A stretch of 32,453 nt of DNA from Flavonifractor hominis (GTDB lineage Bacteria; Bacillota; Clostridia; Oscillospirales; Oscillospiraceae), in assembly GCF_040095835.1 (NCBI RefSeq), contig NZ_JBBMFT010000014.1:1-32453 (forward strand). Reading direction: 5' to 3'. A program made the translations under genes and the position numbers. A model generated the notes under the pieces. It was not told where the DNA came from, did not search any database, and saw only the letters and a list, made by a program, of their open reading frames with translations. Shown here one piece after another: positions 24,012 through 32,298 of the stretch; position 1 is the first letter of the stretch, and each line of letters opens with the position of its first letter.

Positions 24012-25043
24012 ATGAGCAAGCGTGTTGTTACTTTTGGTGAGCTGATGATCCGGCTCCAGCCCTACAACTATGAGCGTTTTGTCCAGGCTGATCACCTGGA
24101 GTTCACCTTCGGCGGCGGCGAGGCCAACGTGGCGGTCTCCCTGGCCAACTACGGCATGGATGCGGCTTTTGTGACCAAGCTGCCCGCCCACGCCATCGGC
24201 CAGTGTGCCGTCAACTCCCTGCGCCGCTATGGTGTGGATACCAGCAAGATCGTCCGCGGCGGCGACCGTGTGGGCATCTACTTCAACGAGAAGGGCGCCT
24301 CTCAGCGCGGCAGCGTGTGCATCTATGACCGTGCTCACTCCGCCATCCAGGAGGCCACCACCGCTGATTTCGACTGGGACGCCATCTTCGAGGGCGTGGA
24401 CTGGTTCCACTTCACCGGCATCACCCCGGCCCTGGGCCCCAACGTGGTGGAGATCTGCAAGGAGGCCTGCAAGGCCGCTAAGGCTCACGGCGTGAAGATC
24501 TCCTGCGACCTGAACTACCGCGGCAAGCTGTGGACCCGCGAGCAGGCCCGCGCTGCCATGACCGAGCTGTGCCAGTACGTGGACGTGTGCATCTCCAACG
24601 AGGAGGACGCCAAGGACGTGTTCGGCATCGAGGCTGAGGCCACCGACATCTACGCCGGCAGCCTGAACCACGAGGGCTACAAGTCCGTGGCCAAGCAGCT
24701 GGCCGACAAGTTCGGCTTTGAGAAGGTGGCCATCACCCTGCGTGAGTCTCACTCCGCCTTCGACAACGGCTGGAGCGCCATGCTCTACGATGTGGCTTCC
24801 GACGAGTACTGCTTCTCCAAGAAGTATGACCTGCACATCATCGACCGCGTGGGCGGCGGCGACAGCTTCGGCGGCGGCCTGATCTACTCCCTGCTCAACG
24901 GCAAGTCCACTCAGGATGCTGTGGAGTTTGCTGTTGCAGCTTCCGCACTCAAGCACTCCATCGAGGGTGACTACAACATGGTCACCGTCTCCGAGGTGGA
25001 GAAGCTGGCCGGCGGCGACGGTTCCGGCCGTATCCAGCGGTAA
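24012..25043 (+). CDS. kdgK: 2-Keto-3-deoxygluconate kinase (PfkB family)
   Basis: The protein has 343 residues of the ribokinase/PfkB fold. The N-terminal 'TFGELMIRLQP' and 'FGGGEANVAVSLANYG' are the sugar-binding signature. The C-terminal 'DRVGGGDSFGGGL' has the catalytic Asp284 in a GGGD variant of the usual GAGD anion-hole motif. It phosphorylates KDG to KDPG, the substrate of the aldolase encoded 15 nt upstream. AAGGAGG lies before the ATG. A related gene follows immediately (25095), so the assignment of KDG specificity to this copy rests on its closeness to the aldolase gene. Confidence 0.88.
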   Translation: MSKRVVTFGELMIRLQPYNYERFVQADHLEFTFGGGEANVAVSLANYGMDAAFVTKLPAHAIGQCAVNSLRRYGVDTSKIVRGGDRVGIYFNEKGASQRGSVCIYDRAHSAIQEATTADFDWDAIFEGVDWFHFTGITPALGPNVVEICKEACKAAKAHGVKISCDLNYRGKLWTREQARAAMTELCQYVDVCISNEEDAKDVFGIEAEATDIYAGSLNHEGYKSVAKQLADKFGFEKVAITLRESHSAFDNGWSAMLYDVASDEYCFSKKYDLHIIDRVGGGDSFGGGLIYSLLNGKSTQDAVEFAVAASALKHSIEGDYNMVTVSEVEKLAGGDGSGRIQR

Positions 25044-25094
25044 CACACGGACCGGGGACCGCACGGGTCCGATTTCCCTTTAAGGAGGTACGTG

Positions 25095-26180
25095 ATGGAA
25101 CACTCAAATCCTCTGCTGCGGGGCATTGGCCCGCAGAAGTTCATCACTGTAGGCGAGATCATGCTCCGCCTGACCCCGCCCAACTATGATAAGATCCGCA
25201 TGGCCACCAGCTTCGAGGCCAGTTACGGCGGAAGCGAGGCCAACATTGCCCTGGCTCTGGCCAACCTGGGCATCGACAGCACCTTCTTCAGTGTGGTGCC
25301 CAACAACAGCCTGGGAAAAAGTGCAGTGCGCATGCTGCGCAGCAACGATGTGCACTGCACCCCCATGATCCTGAGTTCGCCTCAGGACACGCCGACCAAC
25401 CGGCTGGGTACATACTATCTGGAGACCGGATACGGTATCCGCGCCAGCAAGGTCACCTATGACCGCAAGCACAGCGCCATCTCCGAGTACGACTTCAGCC
25501 GTGTGGACCTGGATGCGCTGCTGGAGGGCTTTGACTGGCTCCACCTCAGCGGCATCACGCCGGCGCTGTCCCCCAGCTGTGCCCAGCTGGTGCTGGACTG
25601 CCTGAAGACCGCACGGGCCAAGGGGATGACCATCAGCTTTGACGGCAACTTCCGCAGCGCCCTTTGGACGTGGGAGGAGGCCCGGGACTTCTGCACCCAG
25701 TGCCTGCCCTATGTGGACGTGCTGTTGGGCATCGAGCCCTATCACCTGTGGCGGGATGAAGACGACCACAGCAAGGGCGACTGGAAGGACGGCGTGCCCC
25801 TGCAGCCCAGCTATGAGGAGCAGGACATGATCTTCCGGGCCTTTGTGGAGCGCTATCCCAACCTCAAGTGCATTGCCCGGCATGTGCGCTATGTCCACAG
25901 CGGCAGCGAGAACAGCCTGATGGCCTTTATGTGGTACGACGGGCACACGTTTGAGAGCCGGATGTTCACCTTTACCATTCTGGACCGGGTGGGCGGCGGC
26001 GACGCCTTTGCCAGCGGCCTGATCTACGCCATGATGAACAACTACAAACCCATGGATATGATCAACTTTGCCGTAGCCAGCAGCGTCATCAAGCACACCA
26101 TCCACGGAGATGGCAACATCACCGATGACGCTGAAAGCATTCGCAATCTCATGAACATGAATTACGATATTAAGCGGTGA
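25095..26180 (+). CDS. Second PfkB-family sugar kinase, paralogue of KdgK
   Basis: The protein has 361 residues. It lines up with the preceding kinase throughout: GEIMLRLTPPNYD, the YGGSEANIALALANLG signature, YDRKHSAISEYD and the catalytic segment DRVGGGDAFASGL (Asp303). It is about 18 residues longer, with an insertion near residues 215-245 that includes 'WRDEDDHSKGDWKDG'. ATG 25095 is chosen over the adjacent GTG 25092 because it is 6 nt after AAGGAGG, the better spacing. It may phosphorylate KDG or another 2-keto-3-deoxy acid, for example from a different uronate branch. The true substrate cannot be told from sequence. Confidence 0.8.
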   Translation: MEHSNPLLRGIGPQKFITVGEIMLRLTPPNYDKIRMATSFEASYGGSEANIALALANLGIDSTFFSVVPNNSLGKSAVRMLRSNDVHCTPMILSSPQDTPTNRLGTYYLETGYGIRASKVTYDRKHSAISEYDFSRVDLDALLEGFDWLHLSGITPALSPSCAQLVLDCLKTARAKGMTISFDGNFRSALWTWEEARDFCTQCLPYVDVLLGIEPYHLWRDEDDHSKGDWKDGVPLQPSYEEQDMIFRAFVERYPNLKCIARHVRYVHSGSENSLMAFMWYDGHTFESRMFTFTILDRVGGGDAFASGLIYAMMNNYKPMDMINFAVASSVIKHTIHGDGNITDDAESIRNLMNMNYDIKR

Positions 26181-26188
26181 CGCAGCCA

Positions 26189-26213
26189 GGGGACCGGTAT
26201 CTTACCGGTCCCC
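26189..26213. other. 11-bp hairpin between the second kinase gene and uxaC
   Basis: GGGGACCGGTA and its exact complement flank a TCT loop. No T run follows, so an mRNA-stabilising hairpin or a pause site is more likely than a terminator. Confidence 0.5.
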
Positions 26214-26292
26214 CGGACGCGCATCAACCCATTAAATGAAAAAGGAGGCAGGCAGAGGCTCCCGCCCGCCGGGGGAGCCCGCCGACATTGCG

Positions 26293-27726
26293 ATGAAAGC
26301 ATTTATGGACAAGGATTTCCTGCTGGAAACCGAGACGGCCAAGCACCTGTTCCATGACTACGCCGAGAATATGCCCCTGGTGGACTACCACTGCCACATT
26401 CCCCCCCAGGAGATCTATGAGAACCGCCGCTTTGACGATCTGGTCCAGGTTTGGCTGGGCGGCGAGAATCCCGACGGCAGCTTCTTCGGCGACCACTACA
26501 AGTGGCGCGTTATGCGTTCCAACGGCGTGTCCGAGGAGTACATCACCGGTCACAAGCCCGGCCTGGAGCGCCTGAAGAAGTTTGCCGGCGCCCTGGAGAT
26601 GGCCATCGGCAACCCCATGTACCACTGGTGCAACCTGGAGCTGCGCAAGTTCTTCGGCTATGAGGGCTACCTGACCCCCGAGACGGCGGAAGAGATCTGG
26701 AACATGACCGGCGAGAAGCTGCGCAACGATCCCAAGCTGACCGTCCGCGGCCTCATTGAGCAGTCCAACGTGGCCTTCATCGGCACCACCGACGATCCCA
26801 TCGACTCTCTGGAGTGGCATGCCAAGATCGCCGCCGATCCCACCATCACCTTCAAGGTCTGCCCCTCCTTCCGCCCTGACAAGGCCATCAACATCACCAA
26901 GGCCGGCTTTGTGGAGTACATGGGCAAGCTGGCTGCCAGCGTTGGCAAGAGCGAGCTGACCAGCGCCCAGGACGTGTGCGATGCGCTGGTGGAGCGCCTG
27001 GAGTTCTTCCACAAGATGGGCTGCCGCGCCAGCGACCACGGCCTGGACTACATCCCCTTCCGCACCTGCACCATGGACGAGGCCAACGCCGCCTTCCGCA
27101 AGGCCATGGCCGGCGAGACCCTCACCCTGGAAGAGGCCGAGGGCTATCAGACCACCATCCTGCTGTGCCTGGGCAAGGCCTATCACCGCATGGGCATCGT
27201 GATGCAGCTGCACTACTCCTGCCTGCGCAACGTCAATGAGCGCATGTTTGCCAAGATGGGCCCCGACACCGGCTTTGACATGATCGCCCAGAACACCTGC
27301 GGCGGCAGCATCGCCCAGCTCCTGTCCGCCCTGGACATGACCGGCGAGTGCCCCAAGACCATCCTCTACTCCCTCAACCCCGCCGACAATGAGCAGCTGG
27401 GCACCATGCTGGGCTGCTTCCAGTCCGACGAGATCCCCGGCAAGATCCAGCACGGTTCTGCCTGGTGGTTCAACGACACCAAGACCGGCATGGAGGAGCA
27501 GATGAAGTCCCTGGCCAACCTGGGCCTGCTGGGTAACTTCGTGGGCATGCTCACCGACTCCCGCTCCTTCCTGTCCTATGCCCGTCATGACTACTTCCGC
27601 CGCATCCTGTGCAACCTGATCGGTCACTGGGTGGAGAACGGCGAGTACCCCAACGACGAGGCTTCCCTGAAGAAGATCGTGGAGGGCATCTGCTACAACA
27701 ACGCCGCCCGCTACTTCGACCTGTAA
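26293..27726 (+). CDS. uxaC: Glucuronate/galacturonate (uronate) isomerase
   Basis: The protein has 477 residues from ATG 26293. The family N-terminus MKAFMDKDFLLETETAK and the metal-site 'VDYHCHIPPQEIYEN' (HxH) are plain, as is 'RGLIEQSNVAFIGTTDDPIDSLEWH' further on. It isomerises D-glucuronate to fructuronate and D-galacturonate to tagaturonate, feeding UxuB and UxaB respectively. An upstream in-frame ATG at 26236 would add 19 unlike residues. The best ribosome site, AAGGAGG at 26242-26248, lies 44 nt before 26293, with a possible 7-bp hairpin (26257-26279) between them. A start at 26293 therefore rests on family similarity and not on standard ribosome-site spacing. Confidence 0.9.
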   Translation: MKAFMDKDFLLETETAKHLFHDYAENMPLVDYHCHIPPQEIYENRRFDDLVQVWLGGENPDGSFFGDHYKWRVMRSNGVSEEYITGHKPGLERLKKFAGALEMAIGNPMYHWCNLELRKFFGYEGYLTPETAEEIWNMTGEKLRNDPKLTVRGLIEQSNVAFIGTTDDPIDSLEWHAKIAADPTITFKVCPSFRPDKAINITKAGFVEYMGKLAASVGKSELTSAQDVCDALVERLEFFHKMGCRASDHGLDYIPFRTCTMDEANAAFRKAMAGETLTLEEAEGYQTTILLCLGKAYHRMGIVMQLHYSCLRNVNERMFAKMGPDTGFDMIAQNTCGGSIAQLLSALDMTGECPKTILYSLNPADNEQLGTMLGCFQSDEIPGKIQHGSAWWFNDTKTGMEEQMKSLANLGLLGNFVGMLTDSRSFLSYARHDYFRRILCNLIGHWVENGEYPNDEASLKKIVEGICYNNAARYFDL

Positions 27727-27741
27727 GAGGCGCCGGGGGAC

Positions 27742-28941
27742 GTGAATCAGTTATCCGAGGAACAGCGCCAAAGTCAGCTGCTGCGCAACGTTCTGTTTGC
27801 CTTTTTCGTCAGCGGCGCGGCGTCCCAGCCGCTGGGCTCCTTCATTCCCTTCCTGCGGGAGACTTACGGCTTCAGCTATGACTTGTCCGGTGTGCTGCTG
27901 GCCTGCCAATCCACGGGCAACCTGGTGGCGGTGCTGCTGGCCGGGCTCCTGCCGGTCTATCTGGGCCGGCGCAGGAGCGTGCTGCTCACGGGCGTATGGA
28001 TGGCGGTGGGCTACCTCATTTTTGCCAGCGGCCTGGGTACCCCGGCGCTGCTGGTGGCGGCCTGCCTCATGACCGGCCTCGCCCGGGGCGGCAACTCCAA
28101 CTTTGCCAACACTATGATCTCCACCCTGCCCGGACCGGTGGCGACCCGGGGATACAATCTGCTCCACGGCAGCTTTGCCATGGGCGCGCTGCTCTCCCCG
28201 CTGGTGCTGGTCTTCTGCGCCGGGCGGTGGCCCGTCATGGGCTGGCGCATCGTGGCGGGACTTTTGTGCCTGCTGTGCCTGAGTCAGCTGGCGGTTTACG
28301 CCAAAATGCCTCTGCCGGCCGAGCCGGAGAAAAAGGGCCTGAAGGCGGTAGACTACAGCTTCCTGCGGGTCAAACAGTTCTGGCTGGGCGCGGCCATGCT
28401 CTTCTGCTACATCTCCACTGAGTATGCCATCGTGGGCTGGCTGGTGACCTACTTCCAGGACATCGGGGTGCTCAGCCCCGACCAGTCCCAGATGATGAAC
28501 AGCCTGCTGTGGCTGGTCATCTTCATCGGACGCATGATCGGCGCGGCCATCACCAACAAGGTCTCCCGCAGCAAGCTGCTGCTGGTGGACGGAGTGGGGC
28601 TGTTTGCGTTCTTCCTGCTGATGTTCTTCAGCCGGAGTGTGGCCCCCATTGTCATCGGCCTGGTGGGTGTGGGCCTGTTTATGGCCACCATCTATCCCAC
28701 CGCCTTTGCCTTCGGCAGCGACTGCATCAAGGGCAACGACCTGGGCTGCAGCATCATGATCTTTACCGGCAGTGCCGGCGGCATCATTACCCCCGCCATG
28801 GTTGGGTTCGTGGCCGAGCAGGCCGGCATTGAGGCCGGTATGAGCCTCATCGTGGCCTTTACCGGGCTTCTGCTGCTGTCCATTATCCTAAGTACCTTCA
28901 GCGTACGCAAATCGCATTCCTTAAGGAAAAAAGGAGAATGA
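27742..28941 (+). CDS. MFS transporter, probable uronate or oligo-uronate permease
   Basis: The protein has 399 residues and about 12 membrane helices. The N-terminal half has 'LAGLLPVYLGRRRSVLLTGVWMAVG', the MFS loop between helices 2 and 3 with its positive cluster. The second half repeats a similar signature ('FIGRMIGAAITNKVSRSKLLLVDG'). The start is GTG 27742, 15 nt after uxaC, and its TGA is 5 nt before uxaB. Its place inside a uronate operon suggests a uronate substrate, but the family is too broad to say more. It is separate from the TRAP uptake system encoded at 19090-22118. Confidence 0.85.
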   Translation: MNQLSEEQRQSQLLRNVLFAFFVSGAASQPLGSFIPFLRETYGFSYDLSGVLLACQSTGNLVAVLLAGLLPVYLGRRRSVLLTGVWMAVGYLIFASGLGTPALLVAACLMTGLARGGNSNFANTMISTLPGPVATRGYNLLHGSFAMGALLSPLVLVFCAGRWPVMGWRIVAGLLCLLCLSQLAVYAKMPLPAEPEKKGLKAVDYSFLRVKQFWLGAAMLFCYISTEYAIVGWLVTYFQDIGVLSPDQSQMMNSLLWLVIFIGRMIGAAITNKVSRSKLLLVDGVGLFAFFLLMFFSRSVAPIVIGLVGVGLFMATIYPTAFAFGSDCIKGNDLGCSIMIFTGSAGGIITPAMVGFVAEQAGIEAGMSLIVAFTGLLLLSIILSTFSVRKSHSLRKKGE

Positions 28942-28946
28942 TCTAT

Positions 28947-30425
28947 ATGGAGAAGCTGTGTTACAAGACCCTGGCCGACCAGGGCTTTGACGGCTATCTG
29001 CTCAAGGATGCCCCCGAGCGGGTGCTCCAGTTTGGCGAGGGCAACTTCCTGCGTGCCTTCGTGGACTATTTCATCGATGTGATGAACGAGAAGGCCGGTT
29101 TTAACGGCAAGGTGGTCCTGACCCAGCCCATCGCCCCCGGTCTGGCTCCCATGATCAACGAGCAGGAGGGTCTGTACACCCTCTTCCTGCGCGGCCGTGA
29201 GAACGGCGAGAAGGTCAACCGTAAGCGGGTGATCTCCTGTGTGTCCCGCTGCCTGAATCCCTATGAGGACTATCAGGCCCTGCTGGACTGCGCCAAGAAC
29301 CCCGACCTGCGCTTCCTGGTGTCCAACACCACCGAGGCCGGCATCGCCTTTGATCCCGCCTGCAAGGCCGACGACGCTCCGCCCGCCAGCTTCCCCGGCA
29401 AGCTCACCGCGTTCCTCTATGAGCGCTACAAGCTGGGCCTGCCCGGTTTCATCATCCTGTCCTGCGAGCTCATCGACCACAACGGCGACGAGCTGAAGAA
29501 GTGCGTGGGCCAGTACATCGACCTGTGGGGCCTGGAGGACGGCTTCCGCGCCTGGGTGGAGAAGGAGAACCTGTTCTGCTCCACGCTGGTGGACCGCATC
29601 GTCACCGGCTATCCCCGTGCCGAGGCCGCTGAGATCTGCGCCGAGCTGGGCTATGAGGACAACATCCTGGATACCGGCGAGGTCTTTGGCTTCTGGGTCA
29701 TCGAGGGCCCCCAGTCCATCAAGGACGAGCTGCCCTTCGAGAAGGCCGGCCTGCCCATCATCGTGGTGGACGACCATACCCCCTACAAGCAGCGCAAGGT
29801 GCGTATCCTCAACGGCGCGCACACCTCCATGGTTCTGGGCGCCTACCTGGCCGGCCAGGACATCGTGCGCAACTGCATGGAGGATGAGGTCATCCATGGC
29901 TTCATGAACAAGGCCATCTATGACGAGATCATCCCCACCCTGGACCTGCCCCACGACGAGCTGACCGAGTTTGCCGCCGCCGTGACCGAGCGCTTCAACA
30001 ACCCCTACATCGACCATGCCCTGCTGGCCATCTCCCTCAACTCCACCGCCAAGTGGAAGGCCCGGGTCATGCCCAGCGTGCTGGAGTATGTCAACCGCAA
30101 GGGCAGCCTGCCCAAGTGCCTCACCTTCTCCTTCGCCGCCTATGTGGCCTTCTATCACAACGGCACTGAGAAGGGCGAGAACTGCCTGGTGGGCAAGCGC
30201 GGGGACAACACCTACGAGATCAAGGACGACCAGTGGGTGCTGGACTTCTACTATGACCACAAGGATGACGACGCTGCGGCCATCGCCCACGCCGTGATCC
30301 ACAACGACAAGATGTGGGGCGGCGCCCTGGCCGCTCTGGACGGTTTCGAGGCCGCCGTGGCCGCCGCTCTGGAGCGCATCCAGGCCGTGGGTATGTATGA
30401 GGCCATGAAGGAGTGTCTGGCATGA
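28947..30425 (+). CDS. uxaB: Tagaturonate reductase (altronate oxidoreductase)
   Basis: The protein has 492 residues and belongs to the mannitol dehydrogenase superfamily. The NAD-binding motif is QFGEGNFLRAFVD (28-40), the UxaB version of the motif, differing from FGAGNIFRG of the reductase at 16354. Later motifs are 'FLVSNTTEAGIAFD' and 'RILNGAHTSMV'. It reduces D-tagaturonate to D-altronate with NADH. ATG 28947 is chosen over ATG 28938 because AAGGAG (28931-28936) is 10 nt away, whereas it would be 1 nt from 28938. Its stop overlaps the uxaA start (ATGA). Confidence 0.9.
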   Translation: MEKLCYKTLADQGFDGYLLKDAPERVLQFGEGNFLRAFVDYFIDVMNEKAGFNGKVVLTQPIAPGLAPMINEQEGLYTLFLRGRENGEKVNRKRVISCVSRCLNPYEDYQALLDCAKNPDLRFLVSNTTEAGIAFDPACKADDAPPASFPGKLTAFLYERYKLGLPGFIILSCELIDHNGDELKKCVGQYIDLWGLEDGFRAWVEKENLFCSTLVDRIVTGYPRAEAAEICAELGYEDNILDTGEVFGFWVIEGPQSIKDELPFEKAGLPIIVVDDHTPYKQRKVRILNGAHTSMVLGAYLAGQDIVRNCMEDEVIHGFMNKAIYDEIIPTLDLPHDELTEFAAAVTERFNNPYIDHALLAISLNSTAKWKARVMPSVLEYVNRKGSLPKCLTFSFAAYVAFYHNGTEKGENCLVGKRGDNTYEIKDDQWVLDFYYDHKDDDAAAIAHAVIHNDKMWGGALAALDGFEAAVAAALERIQAVGMYEAMKECLA

Positions 30426-31900
30426 AGCTGATCCACATCCATCCCCTGGACAACGTGGCGGTGGCCCTGGAGACCATCCCCGCCGGGGAGTGCTTTACCC
30501 TGGACGGCTATACCGTGACCGCGCTGGAGGAGATCCAGCGCGGCCACAAGGTGGCCCTGACCGCCATTGCCGAGGGCGAGCCTGTCATCAAGTACGGCTG
30601 CGCCATCGGCCTGGCCAAGGCCCCCATCGCCCCCGGCGCTTGGGTCCATACCCACAATGTCCGCACCGGTCTTTCCGAGGATGCGGACTATACCTATTGC
30701 CACAAGAGCTATGATCTGCCCCAGACCGCGCCCCGTACCTTCCAGGGCTTCCGCCGGGCCGACGGCCGGGCCGCCATCCGCAACGAGCTGTGGATCATCC
30801 CCACGGTGGGCTGCGTCAACTCGGTGGCCCAGCGCCTGGTGCAGGAGAACCAGCACCTGGTCTCCGGCACGGTGGAGGGGCTGTATACCTTCCCCCATCC
30901 CTTCGGGTGCAGCCAGATGGGCGGTGACCACGCCCAGACCCGCAAACTGCTGGCCGCGCTGACCCGCCACCCCAACGCCGGCGGCGTACTGGTACTGAGC
31001 CTGGGCTGTGAGAACCTGACCCAGGAGCAGTTCAAGGCCGAGTTGGGTGAGTGGGACGAGCGCCGGGTCAAGTTCCTGGTGTGCCAGGACGTGGAGGACG
31101 AGGCGGCCGCCGGCGCCGCCCTGCTGAAGGAGCTGGCCGACTATGCCGGCAGCTTCCAGCGGGAGGAGATCCCCGCCAGCGAGCTGGTGGTGGGCATGAA
31201 GTGCGGCGGCTCCGACGGGCTGTCCGGCATCACGGCCAACCCCACGGTGGGCCGGTTCTCCGACCGGCTGATCGCCCTGGGCGGCTCCACCGTGCTCACC
31301 GAAGTACCCGAGATGTTCGGCGCCGAGTCCATCCTCTTCAGCCGCTGCGCCAATGAGGAGGTCTTTGACAAGGCGGTGCACATGGTGGAGAACTTCAAGC
31401 ATTACTTCACCAGCCACGGCCAGGTGGTCTACGAAAACCCCAGCCCCGGAAACAAGGCCGGTGGCATCACCACGCTGGAGGACAAGTCCTGCGGCTGCGT
31501 CCAGAAGGGCGGCAGCGCTCAGGTGGCCGATGTGCTGGGCTACGGCGAGGCGGTCCACACCAAGGGCCTGAACCTGCTCAGCGGCCCGGGCAACGACCTG
31601 GTCAGCGCCACGGCCCTCACCGCCGCAGGCGCCCACATGATCCTCTTCACCACCGGCCGGGGCACCCCCTTCGGCGCGCCCGCGCCCACGGTGAAGATCT
31701 CCACCAACACCCCTCTTTATGAGAAGAAGGGCGGCTGGATCGACTTCAACGCCGGTACGGTGGCCCAGGGCGAGAGCCTGGACGATGCAGGTGAGCGCCT
31801 GCTGGACTTTGTGATGGAGATCGCCAGCGGCAAGCGGACCAAGACCGAGGAGCACGGCTACCGTGAAATTTCCATCTTCAAGGACGGCGTGGTCCTCTGA
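30422..31900 (+). CDS. uxaA: Altronate dehydratase
   Basis: The protein has 492 residues. An N-terminal SAF domain ('HIHPLDNVAVALETIPAG', residues about 1-90) precedes the large dehydratase domain ('FRRADGRAAIRNELWIIPTVGCVN' onward), including 'MKCGGSDGLSGITANP' and 'CGCVQKGG' with conserved cysteines of the iron-dependent family. It dehydrates D-altronate to KDG. The ATG at 30422 overlaps the uxaB stop by 4 nt, and AAGGAG lies 10-11 nt upstream. The full-length SAF plus catalytic fusion is the usual bacterial form. Confidence 0.93.
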   Translation: MKLIHIHPLDNVAVALETIPAGECFTLDGYTVTALEEIQRGHKVALTAIAEGEPVIKYGCAIGLAKAPIAPGAWVHTHNVRTGLSEDADYTYCHKSYDLPQTAPRTFQGFRRADGRAAIRNELWIIPTVGCVNSVAQRLVQENQHLVSGTVEGLYTFPHPFGCSQMGGDHAQTRKLLAALTRHPNAGGVLVLSLGCENLTQEQFKAELGEWDERRVKFLVCQDVEDEAAAGAALLKELADYAGSFQREEIPASELVVGMKCGGSDGLSGITANPTVGRFSDRLIALGGSTVLTEVPEMFGAESILFSRCANEEVFDKAVHMVENFKHYFTSHGQVVYENPSPGNKAGGITTLEDKSCGCVQKGGSAQVADVLGYGEAVHTKGLNLLSGPGNDLVSATALTAAGAHMILFTTGRGTPFGAPAPTVKISTNTPLYEKKGGWIDFNAGTVAQGESLDDAGERLLDFVMEIASGKRTKTEEHGYREISIFKDGVVL

Positions 31901-31923
31901 CGCGGCCCGGAAAGGAGTCCCAC

Positions 31924-32268
31924 ATGGCAATGACCGAGAAGGGGCAGCGCTGGGTGCCCTACGAAGAAACGCTGGCCCAGCCCACAGATCCGGGCGTGGT
32001 ACGCCGGATACTGGCATACAGCGAGGATCTGATGTGCGTGGAGAACCGGTTTGAGACGGGAGCGGAGGGGAAGCTGCACAGCCATCCCCATACCCAGATC
32101 ACCTATGTGCTGGAGGGGGAGTTTGCCTTTACCATCGATGGGGAGACCCGGGTGGTACGCAAGGGCGATACCCTGCTCAAGGAAAACGGCGTGGTCCACG
32201 GCTGCGTCTGCCTGAAGCCGGGGGCTCTGCTGGACATCTTCACCCCCATGCGTAAGGACTTTGTATAA
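31924..32268 (+). CDS. kdgF: KdgF-like cupin, unsaturated uronate processing
   Basis: The protein has 114 residues and forms a single small cupin domain. The metal motif HSHPHTQ (H52-Q58) and a later H92 in VVHG match the KdgF pattern, with H52, H54, Q58 and H92 the likely ligands. KdgF enzymes speed conversion of the 4,5-unsaturated uronates released by polysaccharide lyases to 4-deoxy-L-threo-5-hexosulose uronate, the KduI substrate. AAAGGAG lies 7 nt before ATG 31924. kduI follows after 30 nt, so the gene pair supports an unsaturated-uronate branch even though no lyase is in the window. Confidence 0.85.
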   Translation: MAMTEKGQRWVPYEETLAQPTDPGVVRRILAYSEDLMCVENRFETGAEGKLHSHPHTQITYVLEGEFAFTIDGETRVVRKGDTLLKENGVVHGCVCLKPGALLDIFTPMRKDFV

Positions 32269-32298
32269 AACCAATTGCAAAGAAGGGAGCAACCCGCC

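Noticed and set aside
22926..25064. Open frame of 712 codons on the minus strand
   Set aside because: It is antisense to the KDPG aldolase and KDG kinase genes, and its sequence is repetitive His/Gly/Val-rich without domains.
25046..25071. Weak hairpin between the two PfkB kinase genes
   Set aside because: It has only a 5- or 6-bp stem in competing pairings and no T run, so it was not called a terminator.
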